Assembly: GCF_001557535.2 (NCBI RefSeq)
Contig: NZ_CP014315.1
Location: 62,001 to 126,000, forward strand
Reading direction: 5' to 3'
Origin: Burkholderia sp. PAMC 26561
GTDB taxonomy: Bacteria; Pseudomonadota; Gammaproteobacteria; Burkholderiales; Burkholderiaceae
Length of the DNA stretch: 64,000 bases
A program made the translations under genes and the position numbers. How positions within the stretch are numbered: position 1 is the stretch's first letter; each line of letters begins with the position of its first letter. The notes beneath the pieces were generated by a model that was not told where the DNA came from, ran no database searches, and saw nothing but the letters and a program-made list of their open reading frames with translations. Shown here piece after piece: positions 26,079 through 35,529 of this stretch.

Positions 26079-27572
26079 TCAGTCCTCCAACGGCGCGAGC
26101 GCTTCCACCGGCATCTTCCGCTCGCCGCCAATGTCGACCTTCGGCACGAACAACAAGAATCCCACCGCGAATAGTGCAATCACGAAGATCGAGACGAACG
26201 TCAGGTGCAGCGAGTCGTGCAGCACCTGACGTATCGCGTCCCCGCTGCCCATGCTCCCCGCCTGGTTCTGCAGCAAGGCTTTCAATTGATCCGATGTCAC
26301 CGCGGCCACGTCCTTTGAATGGCTCAACCCGAAGTTCAGGACCGCGCCGAACAAGGTCGCCCCGAGCGTGCTTCCCAGATTGCGCGAGAACAGGTTCGAT
26401 GCCGTCGCGCTGCCGCGCTGCGCGACGTCCACGATCTCCTGGATCAGCATGAGCGAACTGACGCTGGACGTCCCCATGCCGAAGCCCATGATCAACGACC
26501 CGAACGCGGCGATCAACGGCGAACTTCCCGGTGACAACGTCAGCAAAAACACCGCGCCGATAGGAATGAATGCGCTGCCCCCGATCAGGATGGGCCGTAA
26601 TCCAAAGCGATGCAGCGACTTCGCAGCAAAGGTCGCGCCGGCGGGCCAGCCGACCATCATCATCGTGAGGGCGAGGCCTGCAATCACCGGCGAACGGTGC
26701 AACACGCCCTGCACGTACATGGGAAGGAACGTCGTCGATCCCATCAGGATCATGCCGGACAGTACCGTCGAGCCATTGCACGCGGCAATCGGGCGGCGGC
26801 TCCAGAGCGCGAATGAAATCATCGGTTCGGCCGCGCGTTTTTCCTGCATCAGGAAGAACAACAGGCACACCACGAACGCGCCGCCGGCCATGGATGCCTT
26901 GGCGATATCGTCGTCACCTGCGTAGGTCAGCGCCATCATCAACGAAGCAATGGTGACCATGAACAGCCCCGCGCCCGCGAAGTCGATGGACGGTTTTGCA
27001 TGCCGTTCCGACTCGCGCAGGAACATGATGAAACCCGCCGCCGATAAAAGCCCGATCGGTACGTTCATCCAGAAGATCCACGCCCACGAGAAGTCGTGGA
27101 TGATCAACCCGCCGACCATGGGTCCGACCACCGCTGAAATAGCCCAGACGCTGGCGAGATACCCCTGCACCTTGCCGCGTTCGCGCGCCGGGTAAAGATC
27201 CGCGACGATGGTCAGCGTGACCGGCTGGATCGCGCCTGCGCCTACGCCCTGGATCAGGCGGAACACGATCATGGCGGGCATGGACCACGCGAAGCCGGCG
27301 AGCACCGACCCGATCAGGAAAATCGCAATGCCGATGAGCGCAATCGGCTTGCGGCCGTAAAGGTCCGCGAGCTTGCCGAAGATGACAGTCATTGCGGTCT
27401 GCGTCAGGAGGAACGACGAGAAGACCCAACTGTACAAATGCAGGTCGCCGAGTTGCGCGACGATCTGCGGCATGGCGGTGGAAACAATGGTGGCTTCAAT
27501 GGCGACCATTGCCATTGATGCCATCACCGATGCAATGACTAACGGACGCGACGTCTGCTGGTTGCGGGGCAT
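26079..27572 (-). CDS. MFS multidrug transporter, DHA2 / EmrB-like (14 TM)
   Basis: A 497-residue transporter, the usual length for the 14-helix DHA2 group. Motif A-like GKLADLYGRKPIALIG follows helix 2; motif C-like GVGAGAIQPVTLTIV lies in helix 5. It exports drugs or toxic metabolites with a proton. It is convergent with the PAS kinase (4-base gap) and divergent from the GFA gene. No membrane-fusion partner is present. Confidence 0.9.
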   Translation of the reverse strand: MPRNQQTSRPLVIASVMASMAMVAIEATIVSTAMPQIVAQLGDLHLYSWVFSSFLLTQTAMTVIFGKLADLYGRKPIALIGIAIFLIGSVLAGFAWSMPAMIVFRLIQGVGAGAIQPVTLTIVADLYPARERGKVQGYLASVWAISAVVGPMVGGLIIHDFSWAWIFWMNVPIGLLSAAGFIMFLRESERHAKPSIDFAGAGLFMVTIASLMMALTYAGDDDIAKASMAGGAFVVCLLFFLMQEKRAAEPMISFALWSRRPIAACNGSTVLSGMILMGSTTFLPMYVQGVLHRSPVIAGLALTMMMVGWPAGATFAAKSLHRFGLRPILIGGSAFIPIGAVFLLTLSPGSSPLIAAFGSLIMGFGMGTSSVSSLMLIQEIVDVAQRGSATASNLFSRNLGSTLGATLFGAVLNFGLSHSKDVAAVTSDQLKALLQNQAGSMGSGDAIRQVLHDSLHLTFVSIFVIALFAVGFLLFVPKVDIGGERKMPVEALAPLED

Positions 27573-27758
27573 GAAGTTGTTGTAATGGGGAACGTGGAGA
27601 CGGCGCGGGGTCGTTGCCGCCGCGACGCGTGAAACGGTCGCAGCAAGGCGGCCAGCCGTAAGTATGAACCCTGCTAAGGATATTCGCTCGACGGGATAGC
27701 GCAGACACGCGCGCCACGCCTAAACTTGCGGCATACGAGGCTCTTTCATCCACCGATC

Positions 27759-28184
27759 ATGAATTCATCGAACGAGGTTCACGCCCGTGCCTTGCTTGCC
27801 GGAAAGTGCCTGTGCGGCGCGGTCCGCTACGCGGTGAGGGACGAATTCGTCTATGCGTTGAATTGCCATTGCTCGAATTGCCGGCGCGCAACAGGCTCGG
27901 CTTTCAAGCCGTTTGCGGGCATCGAACGGCACAAGCTCACGCTTGTGCAAGGTGAAAACGCGCTGCTGATCCACGGCGATCCACGCGCCGCGCACGACGT
28001 CCATTGCAGGCATTGCGGCTCGCTCATGTACTCCGTCGTGCGTGAAGGCGCGTTCGCTCATGTGACGATGGGCACGCTGATGGATAGCCCCTCCATCCGT
28101 CCCACGGCGCATATTTTTGTTGGATCGAAAGCGCCGTGGTACACGATCACTGATTCATTGCCGCAATACCAGGAGTTCGATTGA
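27759..28184 (+). CDS. GFA family zinc protein (glutathione-dependent formaldehyde-activating-like)
   Basis: A 141-residue CENP-V/GFA-domain protein. The zinc ligands are Cys17/Cys19 (KCLCGAVRY), Cys36/Cys38/Cys41 (CHCSNCRR) and Cys83/Cys86 (CRHCG), the full seven-cysteine set of the family. Gfa was described as adding formaldehyde to glutathione, but most relatives are uncharacterised. ATG 27759 has no strong ribosome site; GAGG is 18 bases upstream. Confidence 0.88.
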   Translation: MNSSNEVHARALLAGKCLCGAVRYAVRDEFVYALNCHCSNCRRATGSAFKPFAGIERHKLTLVQGENALLIHGDPRAAHDVHCRHCGSLMYSVVREGAFAHVTMGTLMDSPSIRPTAHIFVGSKAPWYTITDSLPQYQEFD

Positions 28185-28224
28185 AAGAACGGTCAGGGGC
28201 CCTGCAGAGTTTCTTCAAGACCCG

Positions 28225-31200
28225 TCAAGCCCGGATTCTTTCCAGCCCCGGCAACCAGACACGCAACAGGGAATAGAGCCGGTCCAGATCGATCGGCTTC
28301 GCCAGATAATCCGTCATCCCGGCCGCGCGCGCCTGTTCCTGATCGTCTTTCATCGCCTTCGCTGTAATCGCGATGATCGGCAGGGTCTTGAAGCGGGCAT
28401 CGGTACGAATGCGGCGCGTGGCTTCGAGCCCGTCCATTGCGGGCATCATCACGTCCATCAGCACCAGGTCGATATCCGTCACCTCGTTGAGCTTGTCGAT
28501 GGCTTCAAAACCGTTGCGCGCGATATCGACCGTCATGCCCTTGTGTTCGAGCGCGCTGCTCAGCGAAAAGATGTTGCGGATGTCGTCATCGACGAGAAGA
28601 ATGCGGCGGCCCTCGAACACGCGATCACGGCCGCGCACGGTTTTCAGCATGGTTTGCCGCTCGGTGGACAGATCGGTCTCCACCTTGTGCAGGAACAACG
28701 TGACTTCATCCAGCAAGCGCTCGGGCGAGCGCGCGCCCTTGATGATGATCGAGCGCGAGTACTTGAGCAGATCGGCTTCTTCCGCGTGCGTCAGGTTACG
28801 TCCGGTATAGACGATCACCGGCGGGAACGAATACATGTTCTCGCCCGACATGCGCTGGAGCAGCTCGCCTCCTTGCATGTCCGGCAGTTTCAGGTCGATG
28901 ATCATGCAATCGAAAATGGTCGTGCGCAGCAGCGCGAGCGCTTCCTCACCGAACTCGACGGCGGTGATGTCGATGTCATCATCGCCGATAAGCTGCACGA
29001 TACTTTCGCGCTGGCGGGCATCGTCTTCGACCAGCAATACGCGCTTGACCTTCTGCGTGAACTTGTCTTCCAGCTTGCGGAAGATGTCCTTGAGCTGGTC
29101 GCGCGTGGTCGGCTTGACTGCATAGCCAATAGCGCCAAGATGCAGCGCCGCCTCGCCGCTGTCGTTGGCGGAGACCACGTGCACGGGGATATGACGGGTC
29201 TGCGGCCCGTCCTTAAGTTGTTGCAGGACCATGAGCCCCGAACGATCGGGCAAGCCGATATCGAGCAGGATTGCGTCGGGCAGATGCTGCGCGACGAGTT
29301 GCATGGCTTCGGCCGCGGTTTGCGCCACCAGACAGCGATAACGCATTTCGTGCGCGAGGTTGTACAGGATGCTCGCGAATGCCAGGTCGTCTTCGATCAC
29401 CAGCACCGAGCGTTTTCCCAGATTGGCTTCGTGCCGGTCGTCGTCATACGCGGCGACGGCGACGGTCGCAGTCTCCACGAGCGGCGCCTCGACACGGACG
29501 ACGGGTACGGGGACCGCACGCGGCGGCGCCACGACAGGTGCGCTCTCCGCCACTTCACTGATATCCGTCCAGCGCGCCGGCAAGATGAGTTCGAAGGTGC
29601 TGCCCGCGCCCAGCGCGCTCGTCACGTGGATAGTGCCGCCCAGCAGTTTCGCGAGATCGCGCGAGATGGAAAGGCCGAGTCCGGTGCCCCCGTATCGACG
29701 GCTCGTGGTGCCGTCCGCCTGACGGAAGGCTTCGAAGATCGTCTCCTGGTTTTCCGGCGCAATGCCGATACCCGAATCCTTCACCGCGAAGCGCACACGA
29801 TCGTCGCCCGTGCGGCCCAACGTCAGTGAGATGGCGCCGGTATCGGTGAACTTCAGCGCATTCGATATCAGGTTCTTCAGGATCTGTTCGAGCCGCCGCG
29901 AGTCGGTGAAGATTGAAGACGGCGTGCCGGATTCATTACCGACCGTGAACGTCAACCGCTTCTGACCCGCGAGCGGTTCGAAGGTCCGCTGCAACGATTC
30001 CGTCAGGCGCGCGAGCGATACTTCTTCCGGCGCGAGTTCGAGCTTGCCCGCCTCGACCTTGGAGATATCGAGAATATCGTTGATGAGGTTGAGCAGGTCG
30101 TTGCCTGCCGAATAGATCGTGTTTGCGAACTTGACCTGTTCGTCGCTGAGATTGCCATTGTGGTTTTCGGACAGCAGCTTTGCGAGGATCAGCGAACTGT
30201 TCAGCGGCGTGCGCAACTCGTGCGACATGTTCGCGAGGAATTCGGACTTGTAGCGGCTCGCCCGCTGCAAGTCTTCAGCGCGCGCCTCGAGTTCGGTCTG
30301 CGCCTTGTTGAGCGCTTCGTTTTTCTCATCGAGCGTCAGCGCCTGGAACGTGAGCTGCTCATTGATGGTTTCGAGTTCGGCCTTCTGATTGTTCAGGTTG
30401 GATTGCGACTCTTCGAGTGCGGCGGTCTGCTCTTCCAGTTCTTCGTTTGCGGAGCGTAATTCTTCTTGCTGGACCTGCAACTCTTCGTTAAGTTGCTGCG
30501 TTTCGGCGAGCACATCCTGCAGACGTTCACGATACAACGCCGCTTCCACCGAAGCGCCTACGTTCGCCGATATCAGCTTGAGCAACTCGACATCGCGCTT
30601 CGACGGTGTCTGCATGAAGCCGAGTTCGATCACACCGTTCACGGCGCCGTCGTTGTCGATGGGCGTCATCACCACGCTTTTAGGCGGGCTGGTTCCAAGT
30701 CCCGACGTGACCTTGAGATAGTTGTCGGGGATATCGTCGAGTTCCATCAGCCGGCGGCTCTCGGCCACTTGCCCGACAAGTGTCTCGGCGTTCTCGAAGG
30801 ATTGTTCGCGCGCCTCGTTCTCGCGGCTGAAGCCATACGCGGCGACGCGGCGCAGCTTGCCGCTTTCATCGCGCACGTAAAGCGCTGCGACCACCACGCC
30901 AAGATACTGCGAAAGGAACTCGAGCATCGCGCGGCCGAGGCGCGGCAATGTCTGCTGGCCGACCAGACTCTCTGCGAGCTGGCTCTGCCCGGTTCGCAGC
31001 CACGCCTGCTGATGCAGGACCTCGTTGTGTTCGGCCTGTGCCTGCAGCGCGTTATCGTAGGTCTCGGACAGCTTCATCAACTCGCGACGCCCGAAGATGG
31101 CAAGCATCGCGCTCAAGGACAAACTGATCGCAAGGAAGATGGCGACAGCCGTGATCGTGACCTGCTTCGCGGTCGCGGCGCGCTCCCAGCGCAGATTCAG

Positions 31201-31707
31201 CTCCACGTCCATGAAGTCCTTGAACTCGCGGCGGGTCTCGTCGAATTCAAGCTTGCCGCGCCCGGTGCGCAAGATCCCGACGACGTCCTGATTTGCCCGC
31301 CGCATGGCGATGGTCTGTTCGGCAAAGCGTTCCCATTGCGTTTGCAACGCTTCGATGCGCTTCAGGCGTTCGACCTGCGGCGGGTTATCGCTGACCAGGT
31401 CCATGAGCGTCGAGAGCTTTGCGTTGAAGCTCGCCTTGCCAAGCTGGTAAGGGGCAAGAAAGCTGTCGTCGCCCGTGAGCAGGAAACCGCGCTGGCCGGA
31501 TTCACGATCGACCGCAAGCTTGATCAGGTCGTTGCCATCACCGATCACCCGCTCCGAATGTTCGAGCCAGTTCATGGCCGAGAGCAGATAGAACAGCAGG
31601 CCCACGAACACGGCCGCAGTGGCGATTCCCGCGCCAAGCGGCAAGGCGATGTTGCGTCGGATGATACGGCGAAAGCTGTTCTGATCGACAGCACTACGAT
31701 CGGGCAT
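28225..31707 (-). CDS. Hybrid sensor histidine kinase with CHASE3, GAF and three receiver domains
   Basis: A 1160-residue membrane kinase. TM1 is at about 20-43, a CHASE3 sensor domain at 50-180, TM2 at about 185-210, then a GAF domain (270-410), a long coiled coil (about 420-540, Gln/Glu/Leu rich), and a HisKA domain with the phosphoacceptor in FLANMSHELRTPLN. The HATPase domain follows, then three receiver domains beginning SVLVIEDDLAF, RVLLVEDDARQR and RILLVDDDIRN. ATG 31707 has AGGGA upstream; a longer frame exists but adds no signal. It has no partner gene nearby; the last receiver may pass phosphate to a separate Hpt protein or act by itself. Confidence 0.92.
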   Translation of the reverse strand: MPDRSAVDQNSFRRIIRRNIALPLGAGIATAAVFVGLLFYLLSAMNWLEHSERVIGDGNDLIKLAVDRESGQRGFLLTGDDSFLAPYQLGKASFNAKLSTLMDLVSDNPPQVERLKRIEALQTQWERFAEQTIAMRRANQDVVGILRTGRGKLEFDETRREFKDFMDVELNLRWERAATAKQVTITAVAIFLAISLSLSAMLAIFGRRELMKLSETYDNALQAQAEHNEVLHQQAWLRTGQSQLAESLVGQQTLPRLGRAMLEFLSQYLGVVVAALYVRDESGKLRRVAAYGFSRENEAREQSFENAETLVGQVAESRRLMELDDIPDNYLKVTSGLGTSPPKSVVMTPIDNDGAVNGVIELGFMQTPSKRDVELLKLISANVGASVEAALYRERLQDVLAETQQLNEELQVQQEELRSANEELEEQTAALEESQSNLNNQKAELETINEQLTFQALTLDEKNEALNKAQTELEARAEDLQRASRYKSEFLANMSHELRTPLNSSLILAKLLSENHNGNLSDEQVKFANTIYSAGNDLLNLINDILDISKVEAGKLELAPEEVSLARLTESLQRTFEPLAGQKRLTFTVGNESGTPSSIFTDSRRLEQILKNLISNALKFTDTGAISLTLGRTGDDRVRFAVKDSGIGIAPENQETIFEAFRQADGTTSRRYGGTGLGLSISRDLAKLLGGTIHVTSALGAGSTFELILPARWTDISEVAESAPVVAPPRAVPVPVVRVEAPLVETATVAVAAYDDDRHEANLGKRSVLVIEDDLAFASILYNLAHEMRYRCLVAQTAAEAMQLVAQHLPDAILLDIGLPDRSGLMVLQQLKDGPQTRHIPVHVVSANDSGEAALHLGAIGYAVKPTTRDQLKDIFRKLEDKFTQKVKRVLLVEDDARQRESIVQLIGDDDIDITAVEFGEEALALLRTTIFDCMIIDLKLPDMQGGELLQRMSGENMYSFPPVIVYTGRNLTHAEEADLLKYSRSIIIKGARSPERLLDEVTLFLHKVETDLSTERQTMLKTVRGRDRVFEGRRILLVDDDIRNIFSLSSALEHKGMTVDIARNGFEAIDKLNEVTDIDLVLMDVMMPAMDGLEATRRIRTDARFKTLPIIAITAKAMKDDQEQARAAGMTDYLAKPIDLDRLYSLLRVWLPGLERIRA

Positions 31708-31926
31708 TGCGTTATCCCTGTTATTGAATTGAGCGCATCGGGGGCGCGGTTCCTGCCGGTGTAATGGGTGCGCGGCGCGTTCCGGAACCAGGCCGCCGCG
31801 CCTGCTGGCGCAGATCATACATTTTCTGCAACGCGCTGTCGGCGATGGAAAGCGATGCGCCTTTCAGGTAAATTTCATTCAGAGCAATAGCCGGAAAATC
31901 GGCAATTTATGGTTATTCAGCAACGA

Positions 31927-32640
31927 TTAAAGCGGTAAATATTTCCCAGCCAGCATCGCGCGTTTCCAGCCGAAGCCCGGTATTTTTTTGTATTGGAAAC
32001 CGGCATGCAACAGCGCGCGTTTGACACCGCCGGCGCTCGTGTAGGTCGAGAACGTTGCGCCTTCGTTCGCTAGCGCCCCGAGCGACTCGAACACCGATGG
32101 CGTCCATAGCTCCGGGTTTTTGGCGGGCGCAAAACCATCGAGATAAAACGCATCGGCGCGAAATTGCAGCGTAGGCAAGACAGTGACCGCGTCGTCGAAT
32201 ATCAGTGTCAGGGTGATGTCGTCATCGAAGGCGAGCGTGTGCGTGCCGGGCGTGAGGTCGGGCCATGCGTTGGCGAGCGTTTGTGCGAGCGCTGCGACGG
32301 GTGCATCGTCTATGGTGGCTGCGTGCGTGAGACGGAGGTCACTGGCGGAGAACGGATGCTTTTCCACGGATACGAAGTGCAGACGGCCGCCACGCAGTGG
32401 ATCCGCGCGCCATGCAGCCCACGTCGTCAGGAAATTGATGCCCATGCCGAAGCCGGTTTCCAGCACGGTGAAATCGGGGCAGCCCTGCCATCGTTCGGGA
32501 AGGCCGTTGCCTTGCAAGAAAACGTATTGCGCCTGCGCAACGCTGCCCACGACGCTGTGATAAATGTCGCCATAAAGCGGCGAATAAGGCGAGCCGTTCG
32601 GGCGGAATGCAACGGTTGCGGGAATCAGCGGTTCGGACAT
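31927..32640 (-). CDS. mnmD: tRNA mnm5s2U34 methyltransferase, stand-alone MnmD
   Basis: A 237-residue protein matching only the N-terminal methyltransferase half of MnmC: PYSPLYGDIYHS, ETGFGMGINFL (SAM-binding), FYLDGFAPAKNPELWTP and a C-terminal GFGWKRAMLAGKY. It methylates the wobble uridine (nm5s2U to mnm5s2U). In many beta-proteobacteria this domain is fused to an FAD oxidoreductase domain; here translation stops right after the methyltransferase and the following 210 bases hold no oxidase. The gene starts 56 bases after the MocR stop, and that gap is filled with 12-bp repeats. Confidence 0.88.
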   Translation of the reverse strand: MSEPLIPATVAFRPNGSPYSPLYGDIYHSVVGSVAQAQYVFLQGNGLPERWQGCPDFTVLETGFGMGINFLTTWAAWRADPLRGGRLHFVSVEKHPFSASDLRLTHAATIDDAPVAALAQTLANAWPDLTPGTHTLAFDDDITLTLIFDDAVTVLPTLQFRADAFYLDGFAPAKNPELWTPSVFESLGALANEGATFSTYTSAGGVKRALLHAGFQYKKIPGFGWKRAMLAGKYLPL

Positions 32641-32650
32641 GGATGGTCGG

Positions 32651-32698
32651 TAATAAACGCGGTGATGAACGCGCTGATAAACGCGCTGATAAACGTCA
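32651..32698. repeat. Four tandem 12-bp repeats (TGATAAACGCGC-type)
   Basis: Units taataaacgcgg, tgatgaacgcgc, tgataaacgcgc and tgataaacgtca follow each other without gaps. They span from the stop codon of the MocR gene to about 10 bases before the mnmD start, so the whole leader of mnmD is repeat. Read on the minus strand they give CGCGTTTATCA units, with no good ribosome binding site. Confidence 0.75.
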
Positions 32699-34159
32699 AG
32701 GCAGCATCGATCTTACGATCCGTGCGAGTTTTTCGACGGCGGCATAGGCCTCGGTCGGCGGCACGCTTGCGTATCCCAGCACGAGACCGTTGTACGCTGC
32801 GATGTTTGTATCGGCAACACAGAATTCGCTGACCGGGACCGCCCATAACCCTTCGGATCGTGCTGCGCGACAGACGTCCACATCGCGCAAGGGCGAGTTC
32901 AGTCGAGCCGTCAGGTGCATGCCGCCTGCTCCGCCCGATACTGTAAGCAAATCCCCGAAGTGCTGTTCGAGCGCGACCTGCAGCGCAACGCGCCTGCGCG
33001 AATACAGTCCACGCATGCGCCGCAAATGCCGCGTGTACGCGCCGCTTCGCATGAAGTCCGCAAGCGCGAGTTGATCGGCGGCGCGGCCTTGCCGTGATAT
33101 TTCACCGAGCGTGCGTTCGAACTCGCGGGATAGTCCGGGCGGCACGACCATGAAGCCGATTCGCAGCGCGGGAAACATCGTCTTGCTGAACGTGCCGAGG
33201 TAGATCACAGGGGTATCGCCGGCGAGTCCCTGCATGGCCGCGAACGGTGAGCCGGTGTGACGGAACTCGCTGTCGTAGTCGTCCTCGATCACCCACGCTC
33301 CGTGGGCGCGAGCGTCCTCGATGATCTTCATGCGACGTTCAATGCTGAGCACGCTTCCAAGCGGATATTGATGCGACGGAGTCACGTAGATCAGTTTGGG
33401 CGGTGACTGCGCCCAGTGTAAAGGCGTGGGCGCGATGCCATCGGCATCGACAGGTATGGATACGAGCGACAAGTTCGCCCCCTTGAACGCCGCACGCGCA
33501 CCGGCGTACCCAGGATCCTCGACCCACACGCGCTCGCCGGCATCCGCCAGGATGCGCGCGCAAAGATCGAGGCTCGTCTGCGTGCCATCGGTGATGAAAA
33601 CCTGATCGATATCACAGCGCACGCCCCGCGAAACCTTGAGGTAATCGACCAGCGCCTGCCGGAGCTCGGGTGCGCCGGCGCTGTTCGCATAACCCAGGTC
33701 TGTTGCTTCGAGCTTTCGCCATGCGCGGGCGATGGCCGCGCGCCATTGCGTCATCGGGAATTCATCGAGGGCCGGCAAGCCCGGACGAAACGATACCGCA
33801 ATAGGGCTTGTCTGCGGCTCGCGCCTCAATCCATCGATACGTCGCGAAAGTTGCGCCGGCTGAGGTTTCTTCGCCGCGGGGTTCAATTGCGTCTGAGCCC
33901 TGACGGAGGCCACGACCGAACCTCGCCGGGTGACGTGCAGGAAACCTTCTTCGGCGAGTTGCTCGTAGGCGAACATGGCCGAGTTGCGCGCAATGCGAAG
34001 TTCGTTCGCAAGCACCCGCGTGGCCGGCAAGCGCGTGCTTGCGGGAAGCAGGCCATCTAGAATGGCATCGCGCAACGCTTCGTAAAGCAAACGCTGCTGC
34101 GTGATCTTCCGGCCATTCAGTCGGTGTGAGAACGACGAAAAAAGTAAAGCGAGGTCCAT
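32696..34159 (-). CDS. MocR/PdxR-type regulator: GntR helix-turn-helix fused to an aminotransferase domain
   Basis: A 487-residue chimera. The GntR winged helix is at residues 15-80 (LYEALRDAILDGLLPASTRLP; RNSAMFAYEQLAEEGFL), a linker follows to about 125, and then a fold-type I aminotransferase domain. That domain has the DDYDSEF motif and the PLP-binding lysine in YLGTFSKTMFPALRIGF. MocR regulators sense PLP and amino-acid derivatives and act on divergent genes. Here the divergent genes are two GNAT acetyltransferases, which are probable targets. A TGGCGCCA palindrome lies in the intergenic region (34160-34307). Confidence 0.92.
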   Translation of the reverse strand: MDLALLFSSFSHRLNGRKITQQRLLYEALRDAILDGLLPASTRLPATRVLANELRIARNSAMFAYEQLAEEGFLHVTRRGSVVASVRAQTQLNPAAKKPQPAQLSRRIDGLRREPQTSPIAVSFRPGLPALDEFPMTQWRAAIARAWRKLEATDLGYANSAGAPELRQALVDYLKVSRGVRCDIDQVFITDGTQTSLDLCARILADAGERVWVEDPGYAGARAAFKGANLSLVSIPVDADGIAPTPLHWAQSPPKLIYVTPSHQYPLGSVLSIERRMKIIEDARAHGAWVIEDDYDSEFRHTGSPFAAMQGLAGDTPVIYLGTFSKTMFPALRIGFMVVPPGLSREFERTLGEISRQGRAADQLALADFMRSGAYTRHLRRMRGLYSRRRVALQVALEQHFGDLLTVSGGAGGMHLTARLNSPLRDVDVCRAARSEGLWAVPVSEFCVADTNIAAYNGLVLGYASVPPTEAYAAVEKLARIVRSMLP

Positions 34160-34307
34160 GAAATGGTGGATCGTCAGAAATGTGTGGCTCTAAATAAATC
34201 GGAGTTATTGGGTCTATCATTGGCGCCATCGGCATTTTATTCTTATACCAGAAGCTGGAACCACACGAACTCGCATCGCAAAACCATTTACCTGGACGGA
34301 GAATCGA

Positions 34308-35021
34308 TTGAGCACGTTCCAAAATGAATTCGCACAGCCCATTGGCGCACCGCTCGCGAACTGGAAAGGCGCAAAGCCGCCGTCACGCGTCACGCTCGAA
34401 GGACGCTATTGCCGTCTGGTTCCCGTCGATCCGGCCGCGCATCTGAACGATCTGGCCGAGGCTTACGACTCGGCTGCCGATGGCCGCGACTGGACGTATC
34501 TCGCAACAGGGCCATTCAGCACGCTCGAGGCTTATCAGGCGCATCTGGAAAAACTCGCATCCAGTTCGGACCCGCTGCACTTTACGGTGATTGATGCCGC
34601 CAGCCGCAAGGCGCTCGGTACGCTCGCGCTGATGCGCATCGACGCGGTGAATGGTGTGATCGAGGTCGGATTCATTGCGTTCTCGCCGTTGCTGAAGAAG
34701 ACGCGCATTGCAACCGAAGCGATTTTCCTGCTGATGCGTCATGTCTTCGACGATCTGGGCTATCGGCGCTTCGAATGGAAGTGCGACTCTCTGAACGAAC
34801 CATCGCGCGCTGCGGCCAAGCGCTTCGGCTTCACGTTCGAAGGCATCTTCCGGCAAGCGACGACCTACAAGGGACGCAGCCGCGACACCGCGTGGTTTTC
34901 GATCATCGACCCGGAATGGCCGGCGTTGAAGACTCGCTACGAACGCTGGCTCGACCCAAAGAATTTCGATGCCGATGGCGCCCAAATCGAACGCCTTTCA
35001 ACGCCGCAGAGCGCTAAATGA
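34308..35021 (+). CDS. GNAT acetyltransferase, RimJ/RimL-like
   Basis: A 237-residue N-acetyltransferase of the RimJ/RimL type (Acetyltransf_3 family). The conserved parts are YCRLVPVDPAAHL at the start of the fold, GVIEVGFIAFSPLL and the acetyl-CoA-binding region TRIATEAIFLLMRHVF with NEPSRAAAKRFGF. The start is TTG at 34308 with CGGAGAA upstream. It is coupled to a second GNAT gene by ATGA overlap and diverges from a MocR regulator. Confidence 0.88.
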   Translation: MSTFQNEFAQPIGAPLANWKGAKPPSRVTLEGRYCRLVPVDPAAHLNDLAEAYDSAADGRDWTYLATGPFSTLEAYQAHLEKLASSSDPLHFTVIDAASRKALGTLALMRIDAVNGVIEVGFIAFSPLLKKTRIATEAIFLLMRHVFDDLGYRRFEWKCDSLNEPSRAAAKRFGFTFEGIFRQATTYKGRSRDTAWFSIIDPEWPALKTRYERWLDPKNFDADGAQIERLSTPQSAK

Positions 35022-35479
35022 CCGACACAGTCTGCATACGACCAATAGAGCAAGCCGATTACACCGCATGGAAACCGCTATGGGACGGCTACAACGCGTT
35101 CTATGGCCGAGCCCGGGAAACCGCGTTGCCGCAGGACATCACGGACGCGACATGGGCGCGATTTTTCGATGCCGACGAACCCGTTCACGCGTTGGTCGCC
35201 GAACGCGACGACAAGCTGATCGGCCTCGTGCATTTCATCTATCACCGCAGCACGACCCTGCTCGGTTCCATTTGTTATCTGCAAGATTTGTTCACGGCAG
35301 AAGATGCGCAGGGACATGGCGTGGGCCGCAAGCTGATCAACGGTGTCTATGCGAGCGCGAAAAGCGCAGGCTCCGAGCGCGTGTATTGGCATACGCACGA
35401 GACCAACTTCACGGCAATGAAGCTCTACGACAAGATTGCGGACAAACCCGGCTTCGTGATGTATCGGCAAGCGGTTTGA
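35018..35479 (+). CDS. GNAT family acetyltransferase
   Basis: A 153-residue single-domain acetyltransferase. Motif A is LQDLFTAEDAQGHGVGRKLIN (acetyl-CoA pyrophosphate loop GHGVGR); the C-terminal FTAMKLYDKI matches the family. Its start overlaps the stop of the RimL-like gene. The substrate is unknown; pairing with a MocR regulator suggests an amine or amino acid. Confidence 0.88.
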   Translation: MTDTVCIRPIEQADYTAWKPLWDGYNAFYGRARETALPQDITDATWARFFDADEPVHALVAERDDKLIGLVHFIYHRSTTLLGSICYLQDLFTAEDAQGHGVGRKLINGVYASAKSAGSERVYWHTHETNFTAMKLYDKIADKPGFVMYRQAV

Positions 35480-35529
35480 ACGGTTGAAGCGCGCAATGCG
35501 AATCCTCCGGCATCGCGCGCTTACCTTCA

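Noticed and set aside
28117..31764. Long antisense frames (570 and 432 residues) opposite the hybrid kinase
   Set aside because: Both mirror the kinase in reverse frames with Arg/His-rich composition and no motifs.
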